55,874 bases of DNA. It comes from CAYXZR01 sp964470025 (lineage in GTDB: Bacteria > Patescibacteriota > Patescibacteriia > Buchananbacterales > UBA6539). The stretch covers positions 1-55,874 of the forward strand of contig CAYXZR010000003.1 in assembly GCA_964470025.1 (NCBI GenBank), written 5' to 3'. Made by a program: the position numbers and the translations under genes. Below are positions 19,501 through 26,572 of the stretch, in pieces. The notes beneath the pieces were generated by a model. The model had not been told where the DNA came from. It saw only the letters and a program-made list of their open reading frames with translations, and did no database searches. Position 1 is the stretch's first letter; every line of letters begins with the position of its first letter.

Positions 19501-21869
19501 TTTGTTTCTAGTGTTGCTATTTTGCTTTTGCTATCACCCACATCTGCATACATTAACGCTAATTTAGAACCTTCAACTGATTCATCGGTAATATCTAGCG
19601 TTAAAATGCTCTCAATTGTGCCTTTTGAATCCGCTATTTGACCGGCTAATGTTTTGGTATCAGAGATTAAAACCTCATTCTGACGCGCAGTAACAGCCTG
19701 CCTTTCATAAATGCTTGCTAAAGAGTTATTAAATTGCGCTTGCAATAATAGAGTTTGCTGCGCATTGGCTTCAATATCATTCGCTAACGCCTGCTGCGTC
19801 TGTTCTATTCCACTAATACTAAATGTAATACCATCAAGCTTACCTAGCTGTGTTTCTTGCGCGAGCAATGCGGCAATACTTGCCAGTTCAGAGTTGTAAA
19901 ATTCCGCTTGAATGCTTTGGTTGAAATTGGCCTGTGCTTCCTGTTCGTCTGCAAACGTTTCTATCGTCTGGCTAGCGGTTGCCAGTGTTGTTAAAGCTTC
20001 ATCTAAATTAAGTGATTCAATTTCCGTGGTAAGTGATGCCAGGTTATCTTCGGTTACCGTTAGTCTTTGCTCTGCTTGAGCAAAACGAGTGGCTATCTGC
20101 CCTTTGTTGGTCCAGTAAGCTGTTGATTGCCAGTTACCCGCAGCGGGTATGTCTGTGTGACACTCCCACAATTTCGATTGGTAAATAACTTGGTCACCCT
20201 GATTATACTTAACCGATGGGTCAAACTCAGCCGCAACCACATTTTCAAAAGCCGTCTTACTCACTTTTAATGTGATTTCACTTTCAAGGCCATCAATTTC
20301 TAATTCAGCTGTCGATAACCTTGTATCAATCGCATTTACAGCGGTTGAACTTGCTTTAAGTGCTATGCTCGCTTCTGCAGCATCCAGCCTAGTTAATGCG
20401 CTATTTACAGTTGTAGTAAGTCCATCCGTAATGGTTGAATCTGCTTTTAATTCAATTGCTGCCTCTGCTGCGTCTAAATCAACGCTCAACTGATTTAAGG
20501 CTGTGCCTAACCCATCTGTTACGGTTAAATCTGCTTTTAGCTCTATGGACGATTCAGCTGCGTCTAAATCAATAGATAACTGGCTTAATGTACTCCCCTG
20601 TGCGCTTACAGTAGCTTGATCTGCTTTTAATTCCAAAGATGCGTTCACAGCATCAATGGTTAAACCAACTTCATTGATTTGTGTTTCTAACGCATCTTGC
20701 CTTGCTTTTGTGCCAAGCAATGAAATAGTGCCATCAACAGCGTCAAGTCGCTGCGTAAGCGTTGTAATACTTGAGAATGTTTCAGTTCTAAGCGCATCAA
20801 CAGCAACCATTTCGATAGAGCCATTGTCGGGATCTACATTAAAGGCCGCATCACGAAAGGTCTGAAAATCAAAATTATATCGATCTAATTTCTCAGAAAT
20901 CTGTTCTTGTTTTAATGCGATCTGAATTGAAGCTAGTGCTGCTTGGTCGCTACTGTAACTAATTTGCTCTGCAACTTGGTTTAAGTTGCTTGTTAGCACT
21001 GGAACAGTAACGCCATTATTAACATAGTCATCAACTGCACTACCAAGTACAGCAAGTGCCTTATCCGCATTATCCTTGGTAGCTTGTGCGTCTGCATTTA
21101 TGCTGGATATTTGAGCGTCAACCGCTGCAACTCGATTGTTGGCATCATCAATAATTTGATCAATGCGCCCTGATTCAGACAGAACGCTGTCAGCCAGCGT
21201 ATTCAACTCTAATGATAAATCCGAATAATCATCAGATAGGGAATCAATTTGAGCAACAAGGCCGGTTACAGGTGCATCAATTAAATCAATTCTATCTCTT
21301 AACGTTTGAGCTAAGTGGCTAGAGTTAATTTGTTCGCCTAGCTCGGCCAGTATATCTTCAATATCAATGCTTGTTTGTGCATACGTGCCATCCGTTGCAT
21401 TAATTGCACTTAACTTGCCTTGGTTATTAACATGACGTATCCAGTAGTAATACGCCCTATCTGTACCAACACCGTCAGAGTATAAAGAGCCAGACGTTTG
21501 ATCAATCTTAACCGCTTCACCGAAATTATCCGTTTCACTTCGCCAAATTTCCGTATACGCATACGAGGCTTGCCCGACCGAATCCCACGCTAGAATAATG
21601 TTAGACCATGTACCCGTTGCGCTAAAGCCTGTCGGCTTAACTGGTGGTGCACTAATACTAGATACAGTGTTATTTTGCACCTGAACAACCTTGCCCTTGT
21701 TGAGCCTTGTCGATACAAGTTGCAATTCAACTAACTGCCGTAGCGTAACCGCCTTATCTAAGCCGCTGCCACGGCTACCCATGAAAGTTTCAACGTTTTG
21801 AATAAGCGCAGACAAAGCCTGTTTGTCATTACCGCGAGGAATGCCAGCGAAAGCAGTTTTACTTGTCAT
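16575..21869 (-). CDS. large fibre protein with FN3 and coiled-coil repeats (1764 aa)
   Basis: Residues about 75-170 look like a fibronectin type III domain (PTGFSATGTWSNIILAWDSV). Then comes a very long helical part with two repeat families: about 30-residue units (AAEASIALKAS-type) near 416-536 and six units of about 40 residues (LDxDALAGTQLLxDLxxLK) near 905-1143. The region around 1560-1640 (DDFKSATSTNVAITGGSI, GDVILSSGSGI) resembles the C-terminal part of lambda J-type tail-tip proteins, and the last 120 residues form a beta-rich end, probably receptor-facing. The N-terminal J body is absent, so only the distal fibre portion is shared. It is the longest tail gene and probably builds a trimeric fibre; receptor binding is inferred. 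Confidence 0.75.
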   Translation of the reverse strand: MTSKTAFAGIPRGNDKQALSALIQNVETFMGSRGSGLDKAVTLRQLVELQLVSTRLNKGKVVQVQNNTVSSISAPPVKPTGFSATGTWSNIILAWDSVGQASYAYTEIWRSETDNFGEAVKIDQTSGSLYSDGVGTDRAYYYWIRHVNNQGKLSAINATDGTYAQTSIDIEDILAELGEQINSSHLAQTLRDRIDLIDAPVTGLVAQIDSLSDDYSDLSLELNTLADSVLSESGRIDQIIDDANNRVAAVDAQISSINADAQATKDNADKALAVLGSAVDDYVNNGVTVPVLTSNLNQVAEQISYSSDQAALASIQIALKQEQISEKLDRYNFDFQTFRDAAFNVDPDNGSIEMVAVDALRTETFSSITTLTQRLDAVDGTISLLGTKARQDALETQINEVGLTIDAVNASLELKADQATVSAQGSTLSQLSIDLDAAESSIELKADLTVTDGLGTALNQLSVDLDAAEAAIELKADSTITDGLTTTVNSALTRLDAAEASIALKASSTAVNAIDTRLSTAELEIDGLESEITLKVSKTAFENVVAAEFDPSVKYNQGDQVIYQSKLWECHTDIPAAGNWQSTAYWTNKGQIATRFAQAEQRLTVTEDNLASLTTEIESLNLDEALTTLATASQTIETFADEQEAQANFNQSIQAEFYNSELASIAALLAQETQLGKLDGITFSISGIEQTQQALANDIEANAQQTLLLQAQFNNSLASIYERQAVTARQNEVLISDTKTLAGQIADSKGTIESILTLDITDESVEGSKLALMYADVGDSKSKIATLETNRTTDNEIELGRYNELSGKIGSNVEGEESGILGDIKVTQGAIKSLEDFSLSPDTVLATKINSIEGRVGANETKYQNIIDLNLSEDSSLMTDLKNLSTTANLGVTNAATANSNIAKTLSLDSDFLAGTQLLSDLTTLKNEVFDAEGNSTIFANINALKSLDTDALAGTVLLNDMSSLKAKLAGTEQSALSSSINSLKTLDVDALNGTQFLQTLEQLQADVKDSDGQTKLSAVITAIKTLDQDALAGTQLLSDINQLKAVLTDPDTGADLSALVSDLLQLEQDGASVTQMLSRISALEGDVYLPESGTKLDAEILKVVTLDQDGLAGTQLLNDMNSLKAEVFNADGESAIYGQIEDINNLNLTPEKALAQTFSNINTKFDASAASSIQGALALEQEIKRKLISEANILESQQTLSQANEAQAQKNLELEAKLTDAETKLQVAYAGVVQAFKAITKEEEARVTENKTLSAALATAKAELAGSISALSEVYATPEGVSAIIENELNATYGLTDENGDLLVVTSTGLTETLGSYATESYAETKKQEAISAASTDASSRVSTLTQTLSGDKDTEGSIAKAISQYTATNPETEESATLEQLFSVAYNKGVAASDSAQEAKDAYTAQWSIKTDVNDLQGGVGFYNDGTTTSFLINANLFSFIGPGNTVTPLFTIRQNVNGYEDGVYMRDVYIDDLAVADVIARTIQADDFKSATSTNVAITGGSININDKFTVDNQGQVDAKAITIRNASGDVILSSGSGIPSSAVSGLGGLATKSSVNYNTDVSGKPDIAGIAQSTIDLTYIKNLLVDQIIAAKVYADNIEGDIREYYSVAPYFTGSCEFIPESRLIGKITLTPKPFDRIFVVTKGFHTDVTGEGTSFGTIYPDPIYNSTVEVSGGTTNLSGISGYDSNQYEHAHFLIHANQTGVIRFVLSGNLTRTYEANTGTIMEPDYRDVTNYRTVKLDHLKMYSEKFGTTSFINSVGD

Positions 21870-21871
21870 TA

Positions 21872-23464
21872 TTATAATTCTCTAGGCGAACTAGCTAAAA
21901 CGATACGTCTAATTGAACAGGTGCCAGATACCTCTATCTCGAAATGGTCACCGCGCTTTGGGGGTAATCTAAATGTTTCTTGCGTTGGATTAACCAATTG
22001 GAATGATTGTGCACCATCAACAAATAGCGTGAATGTTAAATCACCTTCTGCAGCCTTTTCGACTCGGCAAGCCTTGGGTGATACTTTGTTGTTAAGCTCA
22101 AATCGCTTTCGCCAGCGAAACGTTTGTTTGCTTGCGTCAGCATCCCACAACACTAAGTTGTCATTGATAGATAAATACAACTTATCTTCTTTGAGTATGT
22201 TAAAACCTGCATCGGCATACATATCAATTTCAATAAACGACTTATCCGCTGGATCAAAGATAAATGCCGCATTACCACCAAAGAATGCCAGGTACTTACC
22301 TTCAACTTGGTATGCGTGAATAGTGTCGGGTTGGTATTGTTGCCACTGGTCTTTTCTGAGTAGGTCCTGTGTTATAACTCGAATATCACCACTTGATGCC
22401 GCCACCAAACCTTCAGCACTGGCATAGATAACATACTCACCCATATCAACAATTGAGCGCTTAGATACACAAGCTTGATTGGTTTCAAGCTTTTGCCCGG
22501 TCATTGAATCAGGTGAAATGCCGGTAAATACATACGGCTTACCTTCTGTAGCAACAAATAGCGAATTGCCGAAAACAGATAACCCAACTATGTTATGTTC
22601 GGTTGTTTGCCTGTAATCAAACGGCCACGCTTGCGGCTGAAATGCCACGCTAAAGCAAACTGAGTTACCGCTAAAACCCGCCAATATACCATTGGGCAGT
22701 GATACCAAGCCTTTCATGTCATCAGGCGGCATATCATAGTTAACCGAAACTAAATCAGCACCTAGCGCTGATTCATCAATGGTGTGCTCAAATGGTGTAT
22801 CTTTCGATGCAATCGGAATGTCAGCCACATGATAATAGCCACCTCCGTCTGTTGTAGTTGCACTGGCATATAATCGAATGTGCGTGATGTTATGGCCAGT
22901 TGGTACAATATCAGGAAAGCGAATAAGCACGGTATTGCTGGTTGGGTCGTAAATTGTAACCTCTGCACTTAACGCGCTTGGCTGCCCTTCCTCGCCCAAT
23001 TCAGTTACATACGTATACACATAGAACACAGTTAAGTCATTTGCAAAGCCTTCATTGTCTTGTTCAAACACTGCAGACACAATAAGGGGTGAGCCTGCTG
23101 GCGCGGGAACGCCAAGTTTAAAACTAGCGCTTGGCTTGATGCTCCCTGCTGTCGCTATTGTATTGTACGTGACCTTTGGCTCACCATCACCAGTGTAATA
23201 AACCCTTGCGTAATCGTCTTGGTCGATGGGGCTGTTTACCGCATCAACATCTTCGCTCCACGAAAACCAAAAGTTATCCGCATAACGAAACAGTGATTTT
23301 ACATTACTTATCGGCAGGGCCCCGTATGACGGGCTATTGTGGTAAGGCTCTATTTGTCCTCTATCAAAGCGACAGTTCCGCGCTAAAGTTGCAACTTCAA
23401 CGGGCAGTAAGCGCGAATCAGGCTTTGGCACCATACCGCGAAAGGTTTCAATAGCTATTCGCAT
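21872..23464 (-). CDS. tail/tip structural protein with propeller-like repeats (530 aa)
   Basis: The 530-residue product has a short N-terminal strand block and many beta-rich segments of similar length (for instance GLVSLPNGILAGFSGNSVCF, SVFGNSLFVATEGKPYVFTG, VEGKYLAFFGGNAAFIFDP), the pattern of a propeller-like fold seen in podovirus tail-hub or nozzle proteins. It overlaps the previous gene by one base and is two bases from the large fibre gene, so the three are made together. It probably forms the distal tail tube or nozzle to which the fibre attaches. The family name was not recognised. Confidence 0.62.
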   Translation of the reverse strand: MRIAIETFRGMVPKPDSRLLPVEVATLARNCRFDRGQIEPYHNSPSYGALPISNVKSLFRYADNFWFSWSEDVDAVNSPIDQDDYARVYYTGDGEPKVTYNTIATAGSIKPSASFKLGVPAPAGSPLIVSAVFEQDNEGFANDLTVFYVYTYVTELGEEGQPSALSAEVTIYDPTSNTVLIRFPDIVPTGHNITHIRLYASATTTDGGGYYHVADIPIASKDTPFEHTIDESALGADLVSVNYDMPPDDMKGLVSLPNGILAGFSGNSVCFSVAFQPQAWPFDYRQTTEHNIVGLSVFGNSLFVATEGKPYVFTGISPDSMTGQKLETNQACVSKRSIVDMGEYVIYASAEGLVAASSGDIRVITQDLLRKDQWQQYQPDTIHAYQVEGKYLAFFGGNAAFIFDPADKSFIEIDMYADAGFNILKEDKLYLSINDNLVLWDADASKQTFRWRKRFELNNKVSPKACRVEKAAEGDLTFTLFVDGAQSFQLVNPTQETFRLPPKRGDHFEIEVSGTCSIRRIVLASSPREL

Positions 23465-23946
23465 TACTCACCTGTATCAAAGTTGATTTGCGGTGTGAAT
23501 TGATATGAGTTTTTAGCAGTTGTGCCAGCGGGAACGACAAGTTTAATCCAAATGGCTTTTCGAGCACCTGCCGCCAAAGTTCCGATATTCAAGCCAGCAC
23601 CTTCGGTTGTAGCCTCAACAAACGTAACCGAACTAGGCGCAGTTGTTTTGTTGGCAATTGCTGTTTCAGTGCCATTTACCGCACTATTGCCTAATCCAAT
23701 TGTTGCATTCACACTGCCGTGGCTGGTTTCGCTATCAATGTGAACAGTCACATTTTCAGCGGGTTCAGCACCTTTATTCTTAACGTACAGACACGCATAT
23801 TCAGTAATGCCATCTCTCGTTTCAATGCCTGTGAATTTATCAAACACATCACCAAGCAATCCGCTTGTAAGTTCAGTTGCAGATATAGCACCGCCTAAGT
23901 TTGACGCTGCTTTAAACAGTGCCAAATCTGTTGCATTTAAAGCCAT
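23464..23946 (-). CDS. tail-associated beta-sandwich protein (160 aa)
   Basis: The start is supported by GAGG seven bases upstream. After an N-terminal helix (ALNATDLALFKAASNLGG) the protein is all beta, with ITEYACLYVKNKGAEPAENV resembling the strand pattern of Ig-like or CARDB-like modules common in decoration and tail proteins. It lies between the LamG-repeat protein and the propeller-like tail protein. A small tail accessory or adaptor role is likely from context; no catalytic residues were identified. Confidence 0.58.
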   Translation of the reverse strand: MALNATDLALFKAASNLGGAISATELTSGLLGDVFDKFTGIETRDGITEYACLYVKNKGAEPAENVTVHIDSETSHGSVNATIGLGNSAVNGTETAIANKTTAPSSVTFVEATTEGAGLNIGTLAAGARKAIWIKLVVPAGTTAKNSYQFTPQINFDTGE

Positions 23947-23954
23947 GTAGACCT

Positions 23955-25097
23955 CTATTGTAATTGTATTTTAGTGGGGGTAATTGGGGTTATTTGAATA
24001 ACTTGTGTTTCATCAGCAAGGTACGCTAGCTGTACAGTCGGTATTGCTTTTGGGGTCAATTGAACTCTTGGAACCTTGTCACCTTCAATTGAGAATTGAA
24101 TGGCTACTGAATTTTGTTGTCTTTCAAGTAGTGCAAAAGATATTGTGTAATCTCGGCTTTTGGCACCAAGCATTCCAGTTACAATAGCAATATCATTTGA
24201 TAGTCGGTTTAGAATGCCTGTAACTATGTTTGTGTTTTTTATTTTTCGTTCAAGTAGTGAGAATGCAACATCATAATCACGCGATTTTCGCTCAAATAAT
24301 GCAGTGTGAATTTGAGTGGTTCGAGAAAGCCTAGACAGTAATGAAAACTCAATTTCTGTATTTTGCGTTAAGCGAGTTAACAAGCCCGTATGAATTTGCG
24401 TGTCATTTGATTTACGTTCTAGCAGTGCTGTACTTATGGTTGTATCAGATGGTTTTCGATCTAACATGGCTGTGTTAATAGTTGTATCGTGGGCTAATCT
24501 TTGGCTAAAACCTGTAACCAATGAAATGTCGCGTGATAGGCGCGTTACACCACCGCCAGTACTTTCCCACGCGCTGCCATCAGTCGGGAAGTTATAACCG
24601 TTGGCATGGTTACTGCTAATGGTGTCTACCCATACAGGCTGCTGACCAGTGTTGGAAGTATTAGACGAGTCAGAGTTCCAGTTATGCAGCCCATTTACCG
24701 TGAAATACTCAAGATAACCGCCAAATCTAAGCCCACCAGTGTCAGAAAACCTTGTGATTATTAAATTGTTGAAATTAGTAAATGGTGTGTAAGTAGTGCC
24801 GTTTATCGTAAATTGACAGGTTGAACCAACGCGCCATAACCTTACTGTATATTCTGTATCTGGTGAGAATGCGGGTCTTTCTGAGTGAATCACGCCACCC
24901 CAATAAAAAAGAAAGTCTCCATTCCACCTACCAAGCCAACCGTTTGAACCTGAGTTTGTTCTAGCAATCGCCATGGTATTGGGTATAGATGCAGCCGACT
25001 TAAACTTGTAATTAATATCAAAATCACCAGTGAGCGTTACTACACTTGTAAGTTCTGCATAATCATCAACACCGTCAAATTGAAGCGCTTTAGCCAT
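23955..25097 (-). CDS. LamG-like protein with eleven 14-residue repeats (380 aa)
   Basis: Residues 1-175 look like a concanavalin/LamG-type domain: ALQFDGVDDYAEL at the start and a FTVNGLHNWNSD end, a fold that often binds glycans. Residues 186-339 consist of eleven tandem 14-residue units with consensus R-L/K-S-x-D-T-x-I-x-T-A-L-L-E and no gaps. The last 41 residues are proline/threonine/valine-rich strands (TPKAIPTVQLAYLA). The array would make a regular beta or mixed stalk. The gene sits among tail genes, so this is probably an accessory fibre or glycan-binding tail appendage. The repeat pattern is not one I recognise. Confidence 0.68.
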   Translation of the reverse strand: MAKALQFDGVDDYAELTSVVTLTGDFDINYKFKSAASIPNTMAIARTNSGSNGWLGRWNGDFLFYWGGVIHSERPAFSPDTEYTVRLWRVGSTCQFTINGTTYTPFTNFNNLIITRFSDTGGLRFGGYLEYFTVNGLHNWNSDSSNTSNTGQQPVWVDTISSNHANGYNFPTDGSAWESTGGGVTRLSRDISLVTGFSQRLAHDTTINTAMLDRKPSDTTISTALLERKSNDTQIHTGLLTRLTQNTEIEFSLLSRLSRTTQIHTALFERKSRDYDVAFSLLERKIKNTNIVTGILNRLSNDIAIVTGMLGAKSRDYTISFALLERQQNSVAIQFSIEGDKVPRVQLTPKAIPTVQLAYLADETQVIQITPITPTKIQLQ

Positions 25098-25102
25098 AAA
25101 AA

Positions 25103-25426
25103 TTACACCTCAACTGGCTCAATGTACCAAATGGAATCAGGGTTATCCCTCATTACCATATATTCGCTTGGCTTTATGATGTAAGAGTTATCTTGTATTA
25201 ACTTAACAGCCAAGGCAGGGTCTGGTTCGTTTCGGCACCAATATTCCAAAGTCCCTTGCGGGTGAACCAAATCACCAATTGGCTCTTCAGTCACAGGATC
25301 AATTTTATAACCGTCCAGTTGGCGGTATTTCCCGTCACTCGAAAAAATGCCAGCGTTATAAGCTGGCATTTGTTTAACTGAGTCAGGGATAAACTCAACG
25401 GGAATTATTAAGCGGTTATGCGGCAT
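25103..25426 (-). CDS. hypothetical tail-region protein (107 aa)
   Basis: The ATG at 25426 (MPHNRLIIPVEFIPDSVKQ) is favoured over the frame start at 25504 because the extra part lies inside the upstream membrane-protein gene in another frame; the overlap left is 11 bases. The product is soluble and beta-rich (KLIQDNSYIIKPSEYMVMRD, then WYIEPVEV) with no signal peptide. I do not recognise it. It lies just upstream of the LamG-repeat gene and may be a chaperone or small structural partner of that appendage. Confidence 0.5.
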   Translation of the reverse strand: MPHNRLIIPVEFIPDSVKQMPAYNAGIFSSDGKYRQLDGYKIDPVTEEPIGDLVHPQGTLEYWCRNEPDPALAVKLIQDNSYIIKPSEYMVMRDNPDSIWYIEPVEV

Positions 25427-25871
25427 TCCAAAAACCCATTTCAGTTTCCCACATATAGGTGCTTTCGCAGTGTTTTTCATCAAAGAAAAAGATTGCATTA
25501 ACAACGCCAGCGGCTATATACCAGCGTAAACTTGCTAGGTTGGTTAGTTTTTTATAGCCAAGGTAACCACTAATACTTCTAAACCTGCCGCCATGCACTA
25601 TTGACGCTATCATTACATCAAACTGGTACAGCACGCATTGAGCGTAGGAACTGCCAAGGGCGGCCAGTGCGAACATTAAACCAAAGAAAATTTGAATTAT
25701 TGTTATTGAACTTGGTACAAAGGTTTTGTACACAAGCTCTTGTTTGAAGATTAAATCTAACAAGACATCAAAGTGCAGCATTGGTATGTCTACGCCCAAG
25801 AGGGTTAGGCCCACTAACACATAATTCAGTAGCGTTAATACAGCCAGTAAAGCATTTTTAATTTTTTGCAT
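25416..25871 (-). CDS. membrane protein inside the tail cluster (151 aa)
   Basis: The start has GGAG about ten bases upstream (TTGGAGCAAACAAA). At least three hydrophobic segments are visible: residues about 6-30, 54-84 and 115-132. It is unusual to find a multi-pass membrane protein between fibre genes, and a terminator (25891-25912) lies directly upstream, so it starts a separate segment of the late transcript. It may be a late-acting envelope factor such as an exclusion or lysis helper. No homology was recognised. Confidence 0.55.
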   Translation of the reverse strand: MQKIKNALLAVLTLLNYVLVGLTLLGVDIPMLHFDVLLDLIFKQELVYKTFVPSSITIIQIFFGLMFALAALGSSYAQCVLYQFDVMIASIVHGGRFRSISGYLGYKKLTNLASLRWYIAAGVVNAIFFFDEKHCESTYMWETEMGFWNAA

Positions 25872-25890
25872 TTTGTTTGCTCCAATAAAA

Positions 25891-25912
25891 AAGCCCCGCG
25901 AATGCGAGGCTT
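25891..25912 (-). terminator. intrinsic terminator inside the late operon
   Basis: AAGCCTCGC and GCGGGGCTT pair on the minus strand (one mismatch) around a four-base loop, followed by TTTTTTATT. It lies between the 207-residue fibre-assembly gene and the membrane-protein gene. It would reduce downstream expression unless RNA polymerase is antiterminated. Confidence 0.8.
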
Positions 25913-25947
25913 TGGGTTGAACTATCTGGTAATTCCAGTGAGTTGGG

Positions 25948-26571
25948 TTAGCCGTACTTTTGCATTATTTCAGCCAGTTTTGCACCTGCGGCAACTAATA
26001 CGGCTTTCATTTGCGTAACTGTCACTTCTGCCCAGGTGTTATCGGCCAGTTTCCATTGAGTAGAGGCTTGTCCTGTTTCTGCTGCAACTTGTAGTGCAAA
26101 CATAAAGCGTTGTTGTGATACTTCATCAGCATCAAACGCCATCCCGTCCACTTCTACAGTAGCGTTATCTAACTCGTTTTGACGTTGTTGTTTTTGTTTA
26201 TTCCGAATTGCGGTTTTAACATCAGGCAAATTCAACACATATTCAGTTGTGATATACGAAATATCATCATCTGACCACGTTGGCTTTACCGGTAAAGCTT
26301 CGGGTGTATATTCTGGGTTATCACTGTTGGCTGCATTGTTATCCTCAATAGCGGTTTTTACATCCTCGTAAATATCTAGTTTACGTTTGTAAGAATCCCA
26401 CATATTTAACTGCATGGTTTTAGCTACAGCTTCGGCAGTTGTTAACCCATCTTTACCTTTATTTATTACATCAACCAAGTTGCTAATGGTTTTAATATTG
26501 GCAAAGCGTGGGTATTCCACAACTTCGCCTTCATCGTTTATATATTGAAAAATACTAGATACTTGTCCCAT
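25948..26571 (-). CDS. fibre-associated protein with DUF4376-like C-terminus (207 aa)
   Basis: It follows the 1044-residue tail fibre gene by one base, the usual place for a fibre chaperone or attachment protein. The C-terminal 70 residues (VEVDGMAFDADEVSQQRFMF, then WKLADNTWAEVTVTQMKAVL) match the DUF4376 pattern frequent in phage tail-fibre assembly proteins. The N-terminal part has an EGEVVEYPRFANIKTI segment and a charged helical middle. A role in fibre folding or attachment is inferred from this and from gene order. A terminator follows directly. Confidence 0.68.
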   Translation of the reverse strand: MGQVSSIFQYINDEGEVVEYPRFANIKTISNLVDVINKGKDGLTTAEAVAKTMQLNMWDSYKRKLDIYEDVKTAIEDNNAANSDNPEYTPEALPVKPTWSDDDISYITTEYVLNLPDVKTAIRNKQKQQRQNELDNATVEVDGMAFDADEVSQQRFMFALQVAAETGQASTQWKLADNTWAEVTVTQMKAVLVAAGAKLAEIMQKYG

Positions 26572-26572
26572 A

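Noticed and set aside
18500..20865. Plus-strand frames up to 251 codons opposite the large fibre gene
   Set aside because: They are shadows of the repetitive coiled coil; serine/leucine/valine-rich with no start signals.
25871..25947. Whether the 25.9-kb terminator is a third Q-type late module
   Set aside because: The TTACCCCCGAAA motif and a -10 box are absent upstream, so only the terminator is supported.
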